Below, in pieces: positions 1 through 7,981 of a DNA stretch of 22,993 nucleotides. Source of the stretch: Fastidiosipila sp963510375 (GTDB taxonomy: Bacteria; Bacillota; Clostridia; Saccharofermentanales; Fastidiosipilaceae); contig CAUPES010000019.1 of NCBI GenBank assembly GCA_963510375.1, positions 1-22,993 of the forward strand. The letters run 5' to 3'. The notes below the pieces were generated by a model. That model made no database searches. It was given only the letters and a program-made list of their open reading frames with translations, and was not told where the DNA came from. A program made the translations under genes and the position numbers. The stretch's first letter is position 1, and each line of letters starts with the position of its first letter.

Positions 1-6
1 CTTAAC

Positions 7-58
7 TCCTTCTTACACATATTATATATATTATATGTACTACCCTTGTACTACACAA
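7..58 (-). promoter_or_regulatory. Promoter and RBS for a gene beyond the left edge
   Basis: Read on the minus strand, a -35 TTGTGT (53-58) and a perfect -10 TATAAT (30-35) are separated by exactly 17 bp. They are followed by AAGGAG (12 down to 7), which would place a start codon a few bases outside the window. A 7-bp direct repeat GTACTAC (37-43 and 48-54, 11-bp period) fills the -35/-10 spacer and could be an operator. The downstream gene is not visible, so nothing can be said about what is controlled. Confidence 0.55.
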
Positions 59-61
59 TAC

Positions 62-90
62 AAAAAGGTCGCACTTTTTAGTACGACCTT
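62..90 (-). terminator. Rho-independent terminator of the lipoprotein gene
   Basis: Arms at 65-75 and 80-90 form an 11-bp stem with a 4-nt loop. The only mismatch on the plus strand becomes a G-U pair in minus-strand RNA. The stem is followed on the minus strand by a run of five T (66 to 62). It lies about 35 nt after the stop of the lipoprotein gene. Confidence 0.85.
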
Positions 91-125
91 AGTGTGTTTA
101 ATCTAAATTTTTATTTAATTTAATT

Positions 126-1262
126 TTATTTACTGTACGAAAATTCTAATGAGTATATATAGTTTTTATCTCTATATTCTATATAAGCCTTATTCTCACC
201 ATCGCCATCATCATAATAGATAGAAGTTAAAGTTTCATCTTTAGAGAACTCTTTAACTTTCGACAATTGATTTTCCTCCAAGTTCCAAGAAATCACTTGT
301 CTAGAGTTTTCAAAAATAACTGATAATAAAACATATTTATCACCTACTGGTGTTGCATTTACCCAGCCTTCATCTATCTTTACACTATGTAATTTGTGGT
401 CTTCAATGTCATAACAAAATACTTTACCTTTACTCCAATAACTTTTACTCTCTAATTGACTCCATATTATATATTTTTCACTTGTTACTATGTCTGTTAC
501 TAAATCTGTTTTTAATGGAATTGTCAGGCTTTTGCTTTTCGATTTATAAATTATTTCTGCATTTCCATCATCTCTCAGCCTGGCATACCCAAGAGTATTA
601 TCTAAACCTAACGGTTGATCATATGGATTTATTATGTGTGTCTTTTCCGCTACTGTTTTAATCTCATTAGTTTCAGGGTTAAAGCTTTTTAGTGGATGCT
701 CTTGTTTCCATGATTCATAAAATAATAATTCATTTCCAACTCTATTTTGCCCCGAAAAAAATTGCTTCTCAAAGCCATCTGACACTTCATTTGTTGAGAG
801 ATTCATTTTTTTGACAAAAATACCATCCTCATTCTGTTCATCCCAAACCAAGTAATTATCAAAAATTTCCAAATTTGTACAAAATATATTTTTATGTTTT
901 GGCTTAAAATTTACTAGAGGAACTGGTTTAGATGAATTTACAGTTATATAGCCCAATTCCGACTCATTACCACTGTTTGACATTGCAGTTCTTTCATCAC
1001 AATATCTTTTAGTATAATACTTTCTCCCATCTTTTGAACCAAATACAAAATAATTTTCTAAAAAATACTCACTAGTTTTATCACGATTTAAAGAAAATTC
1101 TGTCTTTTTAACTTGTTCATCAACGGGTAGACTATCATTAACTTTTAGTTCTGTAACTTCTGGCAAGTTTACCTTTTTTTCCATTTTATTATTAGTATTA
1201 CATGAAATGCTAGAAAACAATAATAAAGATGAAATTAATATTGGTATTAATCGTTTTTTCAT
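126..1262 (-). CDS. Predicted lipoprotein of unknown function, possibly beta-propeller
   Basis: The gene encodes about 378 residues. The frame extends to a TTG at 1283, but the ATG at 1262 is the better start because GAGG sits about ten bases before it and the protein then opens with Met-Lys-Lys-Arg. A typical lipoprotein signal follows: a hydrophobic stretch at residues 5-19 and a lipobox Ser-Ile-Ser-Cys ending at Cys21, so the product is probably anchored to the outer face of the membrane. The mature part has recurring short strand motifs ending in aromatic-Trp pairs (Tyr-Leu-Val-Trp-Asp, Tyr-Ile-Ile-Trp-Ser), which resemble blades of a TolB-like beta-propeller. That fold is inferred, and no catalytic motif is visible. 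The gene has its own promoter and terminator, so it looks monocistronic. I do not recognise the family; a sensor or surface-binding role is possible but unproven. Confidence 0.75.
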   Translation of the reverse strand: MKKRLIPILISSLLLFSSISCNTNNKMEKKVNLPEVTELKVNDSLPVDEQVKKTEFSLNRDKTSEYFLENYFVFGSKDGRKYYTKRYCDERTAMSNSGNESELGYITVNSSKPVPLVNFKPKHKNIFCTNLEIFDNYLVWDEQNEDGIFVKKMNLSTNEVSDGFEKQFFSGQNRVGNELLFYESWKQEHPLKSFNPETNEIKTVAEKTHIINPYDQPLGLDNTLGYARLRDDGNAEIIYKSKSKSLTIPLKTDLVTDIVTSEKYIIWSQLESKSYWSKGKVFCYDIEDHKLHSVKIDEGWVNATPVGDKYVLLSVIFENSRQVISWNLEENQLSKVKEFSKDETLTSIYYDDGDGENKAYIEYRDKNYIYSLEFSYSK

Positions 1263-1400
1263 AAAAAGAAACCTCGCTTTCAAATCCCTTTAAAAATCTC
1301 AAAATCTTATTTTATACATGATGCAGTAATTACCGAATTTGAATTTTATTACTATTCGACATTTGACTATACAGAGCATAACAAACAATTGATATACTTT

Positions 1401-1429
1401 AATATACCATTATGCCCAAACTTTATCAA
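1401..1429 (-). promoter_or_regulatory. Promoter of the lipoprotein gene
   Basis: On the minus strand, TTGATA (1424-1429) and TATATT (1401-1406) are separated by 17 bp. Each differs from the sigma-A consensus by one base. The predicted transcript start is near 1394, giving a leader of about 130 nt before the ATG at 1262. I see no recognised riboswitch or strong hairpin in that leader. Confidence 0.6.
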
Positions 1430-1462
1430 GTTTCTATCTAATCTTAGTTCTATTTTTCAATA

Positions 1463-1514
1463 AAAAGTCCCTATTTAGGTAATCACATAATATTTAACCT
1501 AAACAAGGACTTTT
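1463..1514 (-). terminator. Terminator after the sulfatase gene
   Basis: Long inverted repeat with arms 1463-1480 and 1497-1514 (18 nt each, two mismatches) around a 16-nt loop. On the minus strand it ends in a T-rich tract. It lies 35 nt after the sulfatase stop and would end the gyrA-GH125-sulfatase transcript. The other side of the hairpin also runs into T-rich sequence, but no plus-strand gene ends here. Confidence 0.75.
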
Positions 1515-1548
1515 ATTATTTTTTGTTTTTATTCACGGTTTCGAGAAG

Positions 1549-3012
1549 TTAATTAAAACGCTTCCTACTTGTACTATCTTTACCAATCTTAGTCAGCTGG
1601 CCTTCTCCTGTAACAGCTTCCTTGGCTCCATCTTTATCAGGATCCATGTGTTCATTGTACCAAGACTGCAACTTCACATAGAAATCATCAATTATTTCAT
1701 TATAATTCTCATCATCAATTAAGTTTATGTCTTCATTAGGATCTTTTTGTAAATCATAGAACTCGTGAGGCCCATATGGATATCTATGAATATATTTGTA
1801 TCGTTCATTCTTAATCATTCTTGTCGGACCGTATTCATCGAACATGTAAATATATCCATGACCACTATTAAATTCTTCTTCCTTATCAAATAAGTCTGCA
1901 AAACTTTTACCAGCTAGATAAAGTTCGTTAGTAGAAATTCCAACTAACTCCATTAGAGTTGGGAAAAAGTCTAATTGACTATACATGTTATTTATTTCCG
2001 AACCATGATTAGCATCTCCAGGAATTCTAAATAAACACGGCACAATTATAGACTCATCATACATATTTACTGGGATTGTGGCATTTCCCTTGCCCCAGAC
2101 TCCATGATGTCCCATATTCATACCATTATCGCCAGTAAAAATAATTATTGTATCATCGTACAGACCTTGTTCTTTCAAACTGGCTATTATCTTACCTATC
2201 CCTCTATCCATAGCAGTTATAGCTGCGTAGTATCCTTCAAGATTTTTTCTACGAGTTGGAGTCCCATAAACATTAATTCCAGGAATTGAATTTGGATGAT
2301 CTGGAACGTCTGGTGTGGAATTGAGAGGTAGTTTTCTATAAATTTCTAAATCTTCATGTTTATGATTTTCAGGTTCCCAAGGTGAATGAGGGGCAGTGTA
2401 GTGTACTGATAAATAAAACGGTTGCTCTTTGTTTTCTGCTACTTCTTCAATAAACTCAATTGCACTATCTGTGAAAAGATCAGTTACATATTTATCTTCA
2501 ATTTTCACTTCACCATTTTCAACTACATCAGGATGCATATAAAATGCACTTCCTCTAACTACTGTATACCAATGGTCAAAACCATGTTGTTGATGTCTTG
2601 AATCGCCCAAGTGCCACTTGCCACTTAACCCGACTCTATATCCATTCTCAGCCAACAAATCAGTATAAGTAGTCTGATCTTCTAGATATCGAATTGCATT
2701 TCTTTCACGTGCATAAAAACCAAAAGAATCCTCTATACCTTTTTCATCAATATAATTTTTATCAATATGTCCACCATCTATCCAATCTAATACACCATGA
2801 CGTGATGGAATTTGTCCTGTCAAAATAGAGGCTCTAGCCGGCGAACACACAGGCGATGCGCAATAAAAATTTGTAAAAATCCTACTTTCTTTTGCAAGCT
2901 CATCCAAGTTAGGAGTTTTGACTTCAGGGTTACCTGCATAACCAAGCGCCCAAGCACCCAAATCATCTGCTAAAATAAAAACTATATTTTTTCTTTTTGT
3001 ATTAATGCTCAT
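1549..3012 (-). CDS. Type I sulfatase (formylglycine-dependent, Cys-type)
   Basis: This 487-residue protein belongs to the alkaline-phosphatase-like sulfatase family, which hydrolyses sulfate esters on sugars. Seen in the sequence: the N-terminal metal pair Asp16-Asp17; the Cys-x-Pro-x-Arg signature at Cys56-Arg60 followed by Leu-Thr-Gly, in which Cys56 would become formylglycine; the second signature Gly-Lys-Trp-His-Leu-Gly at 131-136; His209 in Ala-Pro-His; Asp295-Asn296 in Thr-Gly-Asp-Asn-Gly; and Lys308. All expected active-site positions appear intact. There is no signal peptide, so the enzyme is predicted to be cytoplasmic and to need a radical-SAM maturase (anSME) encoded elsewhere. 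It starts 44 nt after the GH125 mannosidase and is probably co-transcribed, which suggests action on imported sulfated host or dietary glycan pieces. The exact substrate cannot be read from sequence. The ribosome binding site is weak or distant. Confidence 0.92.
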   Translation of the reverse strand: MSINTKRKNIVFILADDLGAWALGYAGNPEVKTPNLDELAKESRIFTNFYCASPVCSPARASILTGQIPSRHGVLDWIDGGHIDKNYIDEKGIEDSFGFYARERNAIRYLEDQTTYTDLLAENGYRVGLSGKWHLGDSRHQQHGFDHWYTVVRGSAFYMHPDVVENGEVKIEDKYVTDLFTDSAIEFIEEVAENKEQPFYLSVHYTAPHSPWEPENHKHEDLEIYRKLPLNSTPDVPDHPNSIPGINVYGTPTRRKNLEGYYAAITAMDRGIGKIIASLKEQGLYDDTIIIFTGDNGMNMGHHGVWGKGNATIPVNMYDESIIVPCLFRIPGDANHGSEINNMYSQLDFFPTLMELVGISTNELYLAGKSFADLFDKEEEFNSGHGYIYMFDEYGPTRMIKNERYKYIHRYPYGPHEFYDLQKDPNEDINLIDDENYNEIIDDFYVKLQSWYNEHMDPDKDGAKEAVTGEGQLTKIGKDSTSRKRFN

Positions 3013-3056
3013 AACTTTATCTATAAACTTACCTTACTAGCTTTTTAATCAAGATA

Positions 3057-4337
3057 TTAATTTAAACTTCGCTCGAATTTCTCCACTAAATTAAAGTAAT
3101 CTATCAAATACTCAGCAAACAAGCTGTTCGACCAAGCAAACCAAGGTCTAGTAAATTCATCTGGATTATTTACATTAAATCCTTCATGCATCTGATATGT
3201 CCCTGCATCGGTGCTCATAAGAGTTTCTAGGATTTCTTTTCTTTCATTTTCATCAACACTTGTTAAGCCTTGCATACTTAAAGCGATATGCCAGACATAA
3301 TTTTCTGGAGTATGGTCACTACCAATTCCATCTGCGTATTTTCCACTATAATAAGTTCTATTTTCTGGACTTAAAATAAACTTTCTTGTATTTAAATATA
3401 TAGGATCATCAGCTGCGATGGCTCCCAAATAAGGTAAACTCAAAAGACTTGGTACATTTGCGTCATCTAAGAACAGGTGATTACCCATTCCATCTACTTC
3501 ATAGGCATAGATATCGCCAAAATCTTTATAATCCACAATAGCAAATTCTGCTAATCCTTTTTCAATTTCTGTCTTTAACTTAAGAGCTCTTTCCTTTAGC
3601 TGAACATCCTCATAAACTAGTTCTGCAATTTCAGCTATTTGTTCTAGAGATACCTTAGCAAACATATTCGAAGGAACTAAATAACCGTATACACACATGT
3701 CATCGCTTGGTCTAAAGCCGGACCAGGTCATACCCGTATACGCAACCAGATTTCCTTTACCATTATTCGGAAGTACTCCAGCTTCTTCAATTCTGTCTAC
3801 TCTTTCAAAAGTATATGGAGAGTTTTCATGTTTTTGCTCAACTATCCACAAATCAATTATTGTATTAATAGCTTCTTTAAATTCAGGAGTAAAAATACTT
3901 GAATCTCTAGTTACTTGCCAATATTGATAAGCCAAGCGTATTGGGTAGCAAAGTGAATCTATCTCATACTTTCTCTCCCATAATCTAGGATGCATCTCTG
4001 TAATATCAGCATGATGACCTGCACCACTATCAGTTTTGTTAAAAGCATTGGCGTAAGGATCTATAAGGATGCACTCAACTTGAGTTTTTGAAAGGCCTTT
4101 AACCAGTTCCTTTACCTCATCTGAGTAGGGAGCAAACGCCAACAAGTGCTGAACTTGAGCGGAAGAGTCTCTTAACCATAGCGCAGGAATATCCCCAGTA
4201 ATAACAAAATATTTATCATCATCTAGCTTTTCGGTTGTAGTTTCCCAAGTACTCAAAAAGCAGGGTTCAAAAAACTTTTTTGCTTTTTCGTCTGGTATCA
4301 ATTCCTTTATTTTTTTTGCTAAGTCTTTTATTTTCAC
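3057..4337 (-). CDS. GH125 exo-alpha-1,6-mannosidase (DUF1237 family)
   Basis: The product resembles glycoside hydrolase family 125, metal-independent inverting enzymes that remove alpha-1,6-linked mannose, for example from N-glycan fragments. The frame opens at a TTG (4343), but the GTG at 4337 is preferred: AGGAG lies 9 nt before it and only 3 nt before the TTG. This gives 426 residues. The family hallmark Trp-Leu-Arg-Asp-Ser-Ser begins at residue 54. The candidate acid is Asp212 in Arg-Pro-Ser-Asp-Asp and the candidate base is Glu385 in His-Glu-Gly-Phe. Their spacing of 173 equals that of the residues I recall for the Clostridium perfringens enzyme (Asp220/Glu393). There is no signal peptide, so a cytoplasmic role on imported oligosaccharides is likely. 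It lies 53 nt after gyrA and 44 nt before the sulfatase, with no visible promoter or terminator between them. Confidence 0.93.
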   Translation of the reverse strand: MKIKDLAKKIKELIPDEKAKKFFEPCFLSTWETTTEKLDDDKYFVITGDIPALWLRDSSAQVQHLLAFAPYSDEVKELVKGLSKTQVECILIDPYANAFNKTDSGAGHHADITEMHPRLWERKYEIDSLCYPIRLAYQYWQVTRDSSIFTPEFKEAINTIIDLWIVEQKHENSPYTFERVDRIEEAGVLPNNGKGNLVAYTGMTWSGFRPSDDMCVYGYLVPSNMFAKVSLEQIAEIAELVYEDVQLKERALKLKTEIEKGLAEFAIVDYKDFGDIYAYEVDGMGNHLFLDDANVPSLLSLPYLGAIAADDPIYLNTRKFILSPENRTYYSGKYADGIGSDHTPENYVWHIALSMQGLTSVDENERKEILETLMSTDAGTYQMHEGFNVNNPDEFTRPWFAWSNSLFAEYLIDYFNLVEKFERSLN

Positions 4338-4390
4338 AAACAAACACTCCTAATTAATTCTTGCTTTTTATTGATTTAAACATCTTAGAT

Positions 4391-7084
4391 TTAAAGATAT
4401 TCATCGTCTTTTTCATCATACGAATCTAAATCGTCATAGCCTTCCTCTTCTTCATCAAAGTTATATTCATCTGAATAGCTATCTTCATCAGATTTATATA
4501 AATCTGCCGCTTCTTCATCCTCTACATCAATCTCAGCATCTACATTCTCATTTTCATCAGATTTAAGAACAACTGCATATGTTAAGACGTCAGCATTTAC
4601 TACTCTCATTAAATGAACTCCTGATGCATATCGACCTAAGTTAGGTATTTCTGCACTAGGTATTCTAATTATTAATCCAGCTTGATTCATTATAATAACA
4701 TCTAAGAAATCATACAGTTCACTAGCTTTAACAAGTCCACCTGTACGTTCACTAGCCTTGTAACAGATTAGGCCTTTACCACCTCTGCTTTGAGCTCTAA
4801 ACTCTTGTGCAAAGGTCTTCTTACCGAAACCTTTTTCTGTTACGAATAGCAATTCAACATCATCATTTCTCAATGGAACAATTGCTATAACTTCGTCATC
4901 ATCGTCTAGATTTATACCTCGTACACCACGCGTGCTACGTCCCATAATTCTTACATCATTTTGATCAAACCTAATACCTTTACCATTCTTAGTAATGAGC
5001 ATTACATCATGATCTTCTTCAGGTAGGTATTCAACATTTAGTAGGTGGTCGTAATCTTCTAATTTAATTGCGATAATACCTGTTTTGTTGATATTTCTGA
5101 AATCTTCAAGATTTGTACGTTTGACATATCCTCTTTCTGTAGCAAAGAATAAAGTACCAGCCATGTCATAGCTATCTTCATCAGCGACATCATTAGGTAG
5201 GTTAATAATCTTTTTAACTTTTTCATCAGCTTCGAGTTGTAAGATATTTACTATCGCTGTTCCTCTTGCTGTTCTTGATCCTTCAGGTATATCATATCCT
5301 TTCAATTTGAAAACACGACCTTTATCAGTAAACACTAATAAAACATCATGCGTAGATACAGCAAACATGTCTACAACTTGGTCTTCTTCTCTAGTTGAAA
5401 GTCCACTTACACCGATACCACCTCTATGTTGTACTTCGTAAGTAGATGTAGGAGTTCTCTTAACATACCCAAATTTTGTAAGAACAACTACTACGTCTTC
5501 TTTCTTAATCAAGGATTCATCAGCAATACCATCGATACCGTACATATCTATTACAGTTCTTCTCTCATCTGCATACGCTTCCTTGAACTCAGTTAATTCA
5601 CCAATTCTTAATTCAGTTAATTTTTCTTCGTTGCTTAATAGCTCTCTATATTCTGCAATACGATTACTTAATTCTTCATATTCAGCTTCTAATTTTTCTC
5701 TTTCTAAAGCAGTCAAACGTCCTAAACGCATGTCTACAATGTGTTGAGCTTGACGCTCTGAAAAATCAAATCTTTCTTGAAGTCTTTCTTTTGCTTGAAC
5801 CTCATTTGCTGAGGATCTGATGATTTTGATAACTTCATCAATGAAATCTATAGCAATACGTAAACCTTCAACAATATGTTGACGTGCTAAAGCTTTTTCC
5901 AGATCAAATTTTATTCTACGAGTTATAACATCACGGTTATGATTCAAGAAATATTGAAGAGCAGTTCTCAATGTTAGTAGCTCAGGTTTATATGAACCGT
6001 CTTGTCCTGGAACTAGAGCTAGCATATTGGCATTGAACGCCTCTTGCATTTTCGAATATTTGTATAATTGATTTAAAGTTAATTTTGCATTTGCATCACG
6101 TTTTAATTCAATAACAATTCTAACTTGCTCATCACGAGCGGAGTCATCTCTAATATTAGAAATGCCTTCAATTTTGCCTTCCTTAACATACTCAGCAATT
6201 TTTTCAATCAAACGTGCTTTATTTACAGCATACGGCAAGCTTTTAACAATAATCTCTTGTCTACCGTTATCTTTTGCATGTATTTCAGCCTCTGCCCTGA
6301 CTACGATTCTACCTTTACCGGTCTCATAGGTTTCCTTAATACCTTCTGTACCAAGGATTGTTCCTCCTGTTGGGAAATCTGGGCCTTTAATATGCTCCAT
6401 TAGCTCACTAACTGAAGCATCTGGATTTTTCATTAAACAGATTGCTGCATCAATAGTTTCACCTAAGTTATGTGCTGGAATATTTGTTGCCATACCTACA
6501 GCAATACCAGTTGATCCGTTAACTAAAAGATTAGGGAAGTTAGCTGGTAAAACAACAGGTTCCATATCATGCCCATCGAAATTAGGCTTGAAGTCGACTG
6601 TATCTTTATTGATACTTTCCATCATGGCAACGCCAAGTTTTGTTAATCTTGCTTCTGTATAACGATAAGCAGCAGCTGGGTCACCATCTCTTGAACCGAA
6701 GTTACCATGACCATCAACCAATGTATGGCGCATCGAGAAGTCTTGAGCTAAACGAACCATTGCATCATAAACAGATGCATCACCATGAGGATGATAATGA
6801 CCTAAAACTTCACCAACAACAGTAGCTGATTTTCTATAAGGTTTATCTGGAGTCAGACTTTGAGTCTGCATTGAGTATAGAATTCTACGGTGTACTGGTT
6901 TAAGTCCATCTCTAACATCAGGTAAGGCTCTATCAGTAATAACTGACATCGCATAATCAATGAAAGCTTGTTTCATTTCGCCTTCCAAGTTAACAGGAAT
7001 TACTTTATTTACATTACTTTCAAAAAGTTCATCCGCACTTATTCCTTCTGACTTGAAAGTGCTGATATTATCGTTTTTTGCCAT
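4391..7084 (-). CDS. gyrA: DNA gyrase subunit A
   Basis: GyrA is the DNA-cleaving subunit of the A2B2 gyrase that introduces negative supercoils. The 897-residue protein has the winged-helix/tower N-terminal domain with catalytic Tyr142 in Arg-Tyr-Thr-Glu-Ala-Arg (E. coli Tyr122). It has a six-bladed C-terminal wrapping domain with the GyrA box Gln-Ser-Arg-Gly-Gly-Lys-Gly at 765-771, which separates it from ParC. In the quinolone-contact region the sequence is Gly-Asp-Ala-Ser-Val-Tyr-Asp (101-107), so the E. coli Ser83 position is naturally Ala103, while the Asp87 position is kept. The last 58 residues are strongly acidic (29 Asp/Glu). The start is firm: GGAGG sits 6 nt before the ATG. It follows rsmG by 43 nt and has an extended -10 in that gap. 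No gyrB is in the window. Confidence 0.98.
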   Translation of the reverse strand: MAKNDNISTFKSEGISADELFESNVNKVIPVNLEGEMKQAFIDYAMSVITDRALPDVRDGLKPVHRRILYSMQTQSLTPDKPYRKSATVVGEVLGHYHPHGDASVYDAMVRLAQDFSMRHTLVDGHGNFGSRDGDPAAAYRYTEARLTKLGVAMMESINKDTVDFKPNFDGHDMEPVVLPANFPNLLVNGSTGIAVGMATNIPAHNLGETIDAAICLMKNPDASVSELMEHIKGPDFPTGGTILGTEGIKETYETGKGRIVVRAEAEIHAKDNGRQEIIVKSLPYAVNKARLIEKIAEYVKEGKIEGISNIRDDSARDEQVRIVIELKRDANAKLTLNQLYKYSKMQEAFNANMLALVPGQDGSYKPELLTLRTALQYFLNHNRDVITRRIKFDLEKALARQHIVEGLRIAIDFIDEVIKIIRSSANEVQAKERLQERFDFSERQAQHIVDMRLGRLTALEREKLEAEYEELSNRIAEYRELLSNEEKLTELRIGELTEFKEAYADERRTVIDMYGIDGIADESLIKKEDVVVVLTKFGYVKRTPTSTYEVQHRGGIGVSGLSTREEDQVVDMFAVSTHDVLLVFTDKGRVFKLKGYDIPEGSRTARGTAIVNILQLEADEKVKKIINLPNDVADEDSYDMAGTLFFATERGYVKRTNLEDFRNINKTGIIAIKLEDYDHLLNVEYLPEEDHDVMLITKNGKGIRFDQNDVRIMGRSTRGVRGINLDDDDEVIAIVPLRNDDVELLFVTEKGFGKKTFAQEFRAQSRGGKGLICYKASERTGGLVKASELYDFLDVIIMNQAGLIIRIPSAEIPNLGRYASGVHLMRVVNADVLTYAVVLKSDENENVDAEIDVEDEEAADLYKSDEDSYSDEYNFDEEEEGYDDLDSYDEKDDEYL

Positions 7085-7112
7085 GAGTTTCCTCCAATTT
7101 TTAACTCCTTAA

Positions 7113-7121
7113 ATTATACCA
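7113..7121 (-). promoter_or_regulatory. Extended -10 promoter before gyrA
   Basis: On the minus strand the rsmG-gyrA gap contains TGGTATAAT, a perfect extended -10 (TG-N-TATAAT). No good -35 is visible at the right distance. The transcript would start about 25 nt before the gyrA ATG, so gyrA may be transcribed independently of the upstream block as well as by readthrough. Confidence 0.45.
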
Positions 7122-7127
7122 TAATCT

Positions 7128-7979
7128 TTAGATCAAAGGGGCTTTGCTTGGAGTTCCTGCCTGTCTTGGATATTTCTTTGGTGTTGACTTATATTTACGT
7201 ATTTTGATTACAGTTCTCTCACCTGCATCAAAAGGCAAAATTAAATTTTTCTCAGATTCAACACGAGCTCCAAGAATATTTAAAGCCTTCTTTGCAGTTT
7301 TTAATTCTGCCTCATCTGTCTTCATTGCTAAAAATACTGAAGCTTCACTAACGTAAGGCAAAGTCAACTCCAAAAGCGTTGGTAATTTAGCAACAGCTCT
7401 TGCAGTTACGATATCAAAAGTTTCTCTATACTCTACTTTGTGTGCAAAATCTTCTGCCCTTCCATGTAAGAAACTTATGTCGTTTAAGTTTAATTCTCGT
7501 GCAACTGATTCTAAAAATTTAACTCTCTTATTTAGAGAATCTAATAAAACCATTTCAATTTCTGGTCTCATTATTTTTATAGGTATTCCTGGAAAACCTG
7601 CACCACTTCCTACATCTAGAAATTTTATTTTTTTATGTTTATTTTCATTAACTATTTCATCAACAAATTCAAGTAAAGCTAGGCTATCAATAATGTGCTT
7701 ACTATAAAAACCCTCCGCATCTGTAATACTAGTTAAATTCAAATAACGGTTTTTTCTTAGCACCATTTCTGAATATTTCAGAATATTATTGGACTGCAAC
7801 TCAGTAAATCTTCCATCACTCTGTAAAAATCTCTCTAATTTACTCAACTCTACCGCTATTTCCGGCGTTAACTCTTCCGCCATATCAACTTTGGGTATAG
7901 AGTTTTCAAAATTTGAAGACTCACTAATGTCCCCATTTGAATCTATTCTACTTTGCTCTACAATCTCTTCACTAACCAT
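7128..7979 (-). CDS. rsmG: 16S rRNA (guanine-527-N7)-methyltransferase RsmG (GidB)
   Basis: RsmG uses S-adenosylmethionine to methylate N7 of G527 in the 16S rRNA 530 loop; loss in other bacteria gives low-level streptomycin resistance. The SAM-binding motif lies at residues 119-132 (Lys-Phe-Leu-Asp-Val-Gly-Ser-Gly-Ala-Gly-Phe-Pro-Gly-Ile). The characteristic Thr-Ala-Arg-Ala-Val-Ala segment is also present. The protein has 283 residues, about 40 more than usual, because of a Ser/Glu-rich N-terminal extension (roughly residues 1-35) and a short basic tail. An internal Met33 would give a standard length, but it has no ribosome binding site, whereas the ATG at 7979 has AAAGGA just before it. It begins 2 nt after the mnmG stop, so the two are translationally coupled. 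Confidence 0.96.
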   Translation of the reverse strand: MVSEEIVEQSRIDSNGDISESSNFENSIPKVDMAEELTPEIAVELSKLERFLQSDGRFTELQSNNILKYSEMVLRKNRYLNLTSITDAEGFYSKHIIDSLALLEFVDEIVNENKHKKIKFLDVGSGAGFPGIPIKIMRPEIEMVLLDSLNKRVKFLESVARELNLNDISFLHGRAEDFAHKVEYRETFDIVTARAVAKLPTLLELTLPYVSEASVFLAMKTDEAELKTAKKALNILGARVESEKNLILPFDAGERTVIKIRKYKSTPKKYPRQAGTPSKAPLI

Positions 7980-7981
7980 GA

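Noticed and set aside
7128..7883. Shorter rsmG starting at the internal Met33
   Set aside because: No ribosome binding site precedes that ATG, while the upstream ATG has AAAGGA and is coupled to the mnmG stop.
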